Assembly: GCA_026874595.1 (NCBI GenBank)
Contig: CM049311.1
Coordinates: 70,724,453-70,788,452, forward strand
Reading direction: 5' to 3'
Source: Sipunculus nudus
Taxonomy: Eukaryota; Annelida; Sipuncula; Golfingiida; Sipunculidae
DNA: 64,000 nucleotides
The notes below the pieces were generated by a model that worked only from the letters and a program-made list of their open reading frames with translations, ran no database searches and was not told the DNA's origin. Shown piece after piece: positions 57,621 to 64,000 of this stretch (its first letter is position 1; each line of letters begins with the position of its first letter). The position numbers and the translations under genes are program-made.

Positions 57621-59416
57621 AGAATTTTTTTCAAATCCAAAGAAATGTTGCAAAGTGAAAAAGGAAACAGCAACAGAACCTCCTAGATATTTTAACATGT
57701 ATGTGTATACCCTAACTTGCTTATACAACAGGGAAACACGTGCATGGCTGCGCAAATATCCAAGTCTCAGACTGTCTTTAATTCCTAGGCTGATGTTTCC
57801 TTTCCTTGATATGCAGCACTAGCCCTAATTTCCAGGAAACCTGCCAAATCAGTCTACTCTTGATCATTATCAATCCATTCTGACAACCAGTACTATGATT
57901 CACTTCTAACTGTACCTGACCAACTGGCTATAAACCTTGCAGCATTTCATTAATACAGTTCTCAAGTCAAAAGCTTATATTTAGAAGCATCAGGGCTTAC
58001 AGGAAGAAGCAGCATATTATGGCTTCCTGTACATAAAGCCAATTACACACACACACACACACATTTCCATTTATATCTTTACATGTTTTTTTTTTTATTG
58101 AAAGATTTTTATTGATACAAAATAATGTAATAAACATCAAGTGATAATATAAATATACAAGATGTGTATCTAAGAGATAGGCACAAGCTGGAGGCCTTAG
58201 GTTTACCCGTTCCCATACAATACAGACAGATATATAAAGAGCATATAATGAGTTGTTTGCAGATGGTAATGGTTGAAGTGTTAATTGTATCTGTATCAAG
58301 TGTTTACTGTGATGTGAGATTTCATGGATGTGATAAAGTGGAGATTATGTTTTGGTACATGTGGTGACTTACTGTAGAGTTTGACTGATTTTTTTCTTCT
58401 CCTGTTTTTAATGAGTATACTATGTTATGTTTTGAAACAATTTGTCTACGTAATGTATAATGAGACTTGTTCGAATATTTTTTTATTTATTAAGGTATCA
58501 CCAAACAACAAAGTTTTAACAGGTAAGTTCAGCAGTAAGTACTTATCCCTATATGTGGAGCATAAAGGACATTTAGGAAGAAGTGATTTTCATCCTCCAC
58601 TGGATGTCCCCACTAACAGGACTTGTTTTCAGATACAAGGCGGAGGAATTTATGGCAATTAAGGTTACTTCATCTCATCCTGAGTTTTTGGTGTGCTATT
58701 TGAGATGTTAAAATATTCTGGTGCTGTGTTATTTCTAAGCATCTTCCTTTTGAGTGAGCTGGGTGATAATATATCTTTTCATCATTACAGGTAACAAGTA
58801 CTTGTTTGCAAGTCAGGTAAAACATATCAAGTATTAAAGTCAACAATTCTCTATGCATTTCACATCATCTAAATATTCACAGCATGTTATATCTTGGACT
58901 TATTTAACCTGTTTATCTTAATTCAAAATCAAATTCAATGACTGATGCAGTCATGCCATAATCCTTGTTATAAAGCTTTACAACTCAACAGAGAAATAAT
59001 TATTCGTCAATATGCTTGCGAAGTTTGCCATTTGTCAATCTGTGCAACAAACAGGTTTTTCTAGGAAAGAGGAATTTTGTGAATTCATGCACCGGATGAG
59101 ACAATGACAGGCAGTGTAGGTTGCTGATGTGTACTGTTTCTGGAACTGAGCAGGGCTGTGAGACTGTGCAGGTGTGAATTATATTAACTTTCTCAATTTC
59201 TTTTTGATCCTTTCTAGTAACAGTGGCTTATTCTTATCACATTCACTGCTAGTCTGCCTTGTCTCACTAAAATTCTGTTTTCTGAATAAGTTCGGGAAAC
59301 AGTGGCATCAAATCACAGGACCAAGTTTAACAACTCATGATAAAATTTATCAACAGTTTTCACATTTCTTTTGTTTTCTGTGAGTCTTGCCTTTTCTCAG
59401 TGAACATTTTAAATAA
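57621..59416. other. Unique DNA with a short (AC)n tract, no gene seen
   Basis: A nine-unit (AC) microsatellite lies at 58,045-58,062. Small frames on both strands have no domain features. A frame at 58,381-58,662 starts hydrophobic and ends in a mixed region; I see no support for it as a gene. Confidence 0.5.
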
Positions 59417-61316
59417 AACAAGGGACCTATGGGTCACTGTGCTCAGCTGACGTTAACCTTGAAGGTAAAAATCTAAAATAATATCAAATGGAGATAAAGT
59501 GTAAGAGGAAGAGGTAATAAAGGCCATGGTTGGTTTATATGATTGGTTTGTATTGATGAGCAAGAAACTGTTGCAAAAAATATTTTGTGACCTGACCATG
59601 TGTTTCCTAATGTTGAAACTAAAGCATGTGGGCAGTTTGTGAACAAATGATCTGTACTATTACCATGATCATCAATTGGTTTTTCGATTAACTGTTGACA
59701 TTTCAGTAGTTTACACATTTGTTCAATTGAATCTATTTTTTTGTATAATATATATTATTAAACATATATGTATTTTTTTTTTATGAAATGTATACAGTTG
59801 AAATATAGCTAATTAACAACATAAAACAGGGCAAACTAAGCCTGATCTCAAATTCTGCTGAGGCAGGAAAATAATGAACAAATGTTTGTATTAAATCCTG
59901 ATTTTTTTATCACATCAATTATTTTCTAATTTAAGTTTATATTTCTATACATTTCCAATTTGACATATATATCTCAATAAAAAAGTTGATTCATAATTCT
60001 CAGTTGCATCATCAGAAATCTCAATCTTGTCAGATAACACCACATCATGCATACAAATGTTTATTTATTTTTTACCACAAAAATATATCTTTTAAATCTG
60101 CAAAACAATAAATATCTAAAAATAATACTTGATTTAGATTTCACAATTTTTAATTGTGTCTTTATTTATCCATAATTTGCTTCATATTTTATAATAATTT
60201 AAGCATACTGATGGGTTCATTTATATTTGTTAAAATCATTTAAAAGAAAACTGATTTCTTTAAAAATGCTACATTACACAACATTGCATCTTCTGGATTA
60301 CACCTTAAATTACTTTTTCAAGGAAAGTTTTTGCATATCGGAGTGGAAACAGCATTACAATTAAGGAGATACAGTGAAAACAATAACAATTACTGCATAA
60401 CATTTGGTGGGTTGGGTTTGCAGGGGGGGGGGGGGGTAGTGATGATTGGGGTGGTGATATCAGATATGAGAATAACTGTACACCTGTCACAGCAGGGGAT
60501 CTCCCCCAGTGACTGTAACAAATCAGAAACCCTGGCATAGCTGACTTCCAGTGACCTGGAGTGGGACCCTGCATCTGTAATCAAAGCAAGTGACTACAGA
60601 ACAAAAAATCAATAACTAGCTTAATTTTCAAGCTTTTATTTTCAAATTTCAGATTTAGACAAACTAAATATTTATGTTTACATGCTGTGAAAATTAAATC
60701 AATGGTGCTTACTGGAAAAAAACGTGCCATGGTCAAAGTTGGGCAAAATTTAAGGTACTGATTTTTTTTTTATGCTAATAACTTAAAAAATTTACAGAAT
60801 TCAGATCTAATTTTGGGTAAACAATTGAATCTTAATTAAACATAGTTATATACTTGAGAAAATAGACTCTAGTTTCAAAATTTTTCATGTTAAGTGAGTT
60901 ATTATTTTTCCTGATTTTTAACAAAGTCCATTATGTTTGGGCCCATAACTTAAAGAATTTATACTTTACAGACTTAATTTCTGGCATGTACATAGGAACT
61001 ATATAGAGGAATATTTATGGTAAATATGAAGAAAAACAGATGAGTGGTTTTGATATTAGGCAGTCCTGAAGTGTGAAAATAGGATTTTAATAAAAAATTG
61101 AGGTTTTTCCTTAATTTCTCAAAGGAACGAAGTCGCAAAGACCCAGTTTTCGGCTTGGTAGGAGATCTTGGGGACATCTAACATTATGCTGAATTTTGGA
61201 TTCCTAGGTCTTACGGTTTCAAAACATCTACGGACGGACGGACGGACAGACGGACGGACGATGGACAATGGACCACGACTATAGCTCAGATGACTTATAG
61301 TCAGCTGAGCTAAAAA
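59417..61316 (+). mobile_element. Family-1 HINE, complete 1.9-kb copy
   Basis: Left end AACAAGGGACCTATGGGTCA and GCTCAGCTGAC (59,441-59,451). Right end: long (GGAC)n tract at 61,231-61,263, then a hairpin, then TAAAAAA. The hairpin has arms TAGCTCAG (61,282-61,289) and CTGAGCTA (61,305-61,312), an A-G mismatch, five more pairs and a TAT loop. GTCAGCTGAGC at 61,300-61,310 is a perfect partner of the left repeat. It aligns with the 22,992-24,004 copy except for about 825 extra bp (59,591-60,415). A G14 tract (60,423-60,436) sits at the equivalent place to that copy's G-rich tract. No transposase frame is present. Confidence 0.88.
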
Positions 61317-63258
61317 ATGTACAGAGCTATGAAATCTAAGTTTCCTCAAAATCATGATAATACTTGAAAATGGTTCTCAAGTTTTCTCTGATTCTGTTTT
61401 CTGTGTTTCTGCATTTATTCTGTAAATATTACTTTGGTAAAATCAGGTATGAAACCTCAGAAATCCATAATAAATATTAAGAGTGTACTGTGGTTCCCTT
61501 TTTGTACGTGAGGGTTTCACATTCATGATATTCACAAAAGGAGAATGAAAATATAACATTCATGAATAATAATTCCAAATGTCAAAGGCAGAGTTGAAAA
61601 GTAAAAGGTTGATATATTAAAAATAAAAACAGATTTTGTTTGTCCAAAGACTGATATTTTAGATGATTTCAGATCTTTCAAATTGTCTGCCATTAAAAAA
61701 AAATATTTTTATGAATAAGTTTTTAGGCACATTTTCTGGCAGTCTATCATTGCCATATAAACAGGCAAACACACCTCATTTTGTACTTCTTAAGTTCCAG
61801 AAGTTTCTGTCCTGCCTCAGCTGATATTAATCTTATATGTAATTGGAAACTCCCCTTTCTGGCTTAAATATTTATCTAAGTCTGGTTACTTTTTCTCATT
61901 TGTGTTTCTTTGATTCTATTTAGATGGTGACCTGCATGTAAGACAGTTGGTGGCTCACCTACTGATCCAAGACAAGAATTGCCAGATCCATCAATCTGAG
62001 AGGGAACATGAAGATAAAAGGAGTAGTTAATCACAAGAATGTCCCAGTTTCCAGACAGTCTTTTTTAAAGAAAAATAAAACAGAAAATAGGCCAATTTCC
62101 ACCCAATATAATACAATTTCTGAATCATCTGGCCTGAAAATAAAATTTGTTGAACTTCCTCTGAGTTTTCCATGAATAATTATAAAAATTCAAGGTTAAT
62201 CATTTTTACCTGTATTTATTCTGACAGGTTTTCTTTGTTGTTGCAGGGAATATGGTGAAATAAAGACACTTATATCCCTGTTTGGGCAGCAAACAAAATT
62301 TAACAGACTAGCTTCTTTCTCTTTAGGGACAATAAAACCTAGGACTTGTCATCCCCTGAATTCAAATTTATCTAACTTTTCCCAGACTGGAAGAAAGTAA
62401 ACCAATGTTGAATGTGTACTCTTATTCCCCGGATGTCTATACATCTATACATTGAAAGTGTGATTGTTCAGACAAATACAGTACAGAGAGCATGGTTTGC
62501 AGAGCTTCATATAACCAACAGGGACTTAGGATTCATACCATTAGCAGAATAAGGTAAAAGAAAATTTATACATATGGGACCATCACAAAAAAGACCATAC
62601 ACATCATTCTAGGGCATATATTTCAAGATCTGGATTTATCATTTAAATCCAGTGATATATCATGATATTATCATGAAGCATATCACCCAAAACTACAGCA
62701 GTATAATCGTGACTTTAGAGATGTAAAACAAATATGACAGTTGTTAGTGTAGTGTACAAATTGAGCTGTTGCTAAATGTAAGAAAACATGCATAATTTTA
62801 AAAATTCTACTGTACTGGTGGAAATCAGAAAAAACAAAACCTACTGCAGCCACATGAAAAACGGCTGCATGGTTGACAACTTGCCTGAAATATACATGAC
62901 ACGTCACCCCCGATACAAGCCTGCACAGCCAGCTATAATGGACCACTCAATCCACTTACCTAAAAAAGAAGGAAAAAAACATGTGATAACAACATGGTGA
63001 ATGGTTTAACCAGGAAACAATGCCTGCAGGCAGGCCATCAAGGTAGTTGTAATGTTGTGATCACAAATCCTTTTCTCACTCTTATTAGGCACATCAGAAT
63101 TTTATTACTTTCTGAAAAAATGTAGATCAACATTAAAAGACAAAGTAAGCCAAAGATGTTATGTTACTAGAGGGAACAGCTGTCTTTGTCAAGGAATAGA
63201 TCAGTAAATGTACTGATTATCTTTCAAACCTTTTATGCCCCAGCTTGTATGTGCCCTA

Positions 63259-63260
<2 letters not shown>
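61317..63260. other. Unique DNA, no firm gene
   Basis: Mostly AT-rich. 62,840-62,960 is less AT-rich and open on both strands, with a plausible acceptor (CTACTGCAG, ending 62,849). It is a weak exon candidate discussed in the findings. No transposon ends are seen. Confidence 0.4.

Positions 63261-63349
<89 letters not shown>
63261..63349. repeat. (AT)44 microsatellite
   Basis: An uninterrupted alternating AT run of about 89 bases. Length in an assembly is unreliable for such a tract, and it can extrude as a cruciform. Confidence 0.97.
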
Positions 63350-63354
<5 letters not shown>

Positions 63355-64000
63355 CCTATGTCCATCGTTCCAAAATACAACAGGTGCATGTACACATGCA
63401 CTTTTTTTAGGTATGCATGCAGTTATTGACCTGATTTATAGTGTGTGGTTAGATGTTAACCAGTAACAAATAAAACTTCAGTTTTGTCCTTGTTGACCTG
63501 CTTCAGAAGATCTGATGGCTCCTGAACTTAATCAATTAAAAAATTTAATGAAAAAAATGCAATTGTACAGAGTTATTTTGTGTGATATGGCTGCAGATAT
63601 TCACCAATTTTCAGTTTATTTACTATAAACTAGTTTACTTCTGTAAAAAGCATGGGGATTTTTTTTTCTAAAAAAGTGAATTATGATTTCTTTATCACCA
63701 AACAGACTAAATATAACTTCTGAGTTTCATATCATACCATGTTAGAGATTTACAGTTGTCCAAATGAATATCAATCTGTTTTGATTGCCTTCCTGACATA
63801 ACACAGCCAGATTATCCCACGTCCTCAGCTGTGATCTTAACCCTGATACACAAGGCTTACATGGTTACCAAGGAATTACTAGTGCCACGGGTCATAAAAG
63901 ATGACTCTCAATCAGGAAGCCGACCATAAGGGGCACTGATCAAGAACGGACCCAGGCGTGAACTGGACATGGCTCATCCACCAGGGCTTGATATAGCTCG
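63350..64000. other. Unique DNA to window end, no gene seen
   Basis: No coding region recognised. The last 220 bp (63,790-64,000) are less AT-rich, with several CpGs and a GTTACCAAGGAA word resembling half of an RFX X-box. They may be conserved non-coding DNA or run into a feature beyond the window. Confidence 0.4.

Overview
This window looks like gene-poor, AT-rich nuclear DNA from a mollusc, most likely a bivalve. I found no convincing intact protein-coding gene, rRNA, tRNA or CRISPR array. Open reading frames are short (120 codons or fewer), lack recognisable domains and often lie inside repeats. The window is therefore intergenic or intronic. The host call rests on one group of repeats. 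They begin with AACAAG and a palindrome, carry tandem core units, then a GGAC/GACG tetranucleotide microsatellite, and end in a hairpin followed by GCTAAAAA. This is the architecture of the 'pearl' elements of bivalves, now usually regarded as non-autonomous Helitron/Helentron derivatives (HINEs).

Layout. 1-7,833: unique AT-rich DNA broken by a 1.7 kb array of 52-bp units (3,105-4,806) that runs into a G15 tract. 7,834-8,709: a TTAA-flanked inverted-repeat element (a relative lies at 46,414-46,889) followed by a 42-bp minisatellite. 12,087-13,448: a family-2 HINE. 17,062-24,004: four family-1 HINEs (one with an uncertain left end, one with about six 130-190 bp core units). 24,356-26,377: a probable DNA transposon containing a nested, CpG-richer inverted-repeat element (24,524-25,927). 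28,610-28,797: a tRNA-derived SINE on the minus strand. 30,801-31,195: a frameshifted coding remnant with two CxxC motifs. 34,742-36,986: a HINE with about six 340-bp core units. 45,534-45,800: a second SINE-like unit. 48,361-48,913: a GC-richer patch with a short ORF in good Kozak context, abutting a hAT-like fold-back element. 54,890-57,620: a cluster of HINEs in which a family-2 copy sits inside a family-1 copy. 59,417-61,316: another family-1 HINE. 63,261-63,349: an (AT)44 microsatellite.

The most interesting signal is the HINE population. Two families have different but perfect 11-bp subterminal inverted repeats (GCTCAGCTGAC/GTCAGCTGAGC and GCAAACCTGTG/CACAGGTTTGC) and the same end architecture. 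Every copy I could orient lies on the plus strand. Core-unit number varies from one to about six. Two copies carry perfect oestrogen-response-element-type palindromes (AGGTCA, 3 nt, TGACCT), and the core repeats of another carry clustered TGACCT half-sites. All family and homology statements come from reading the sequence by eye; no search was run.
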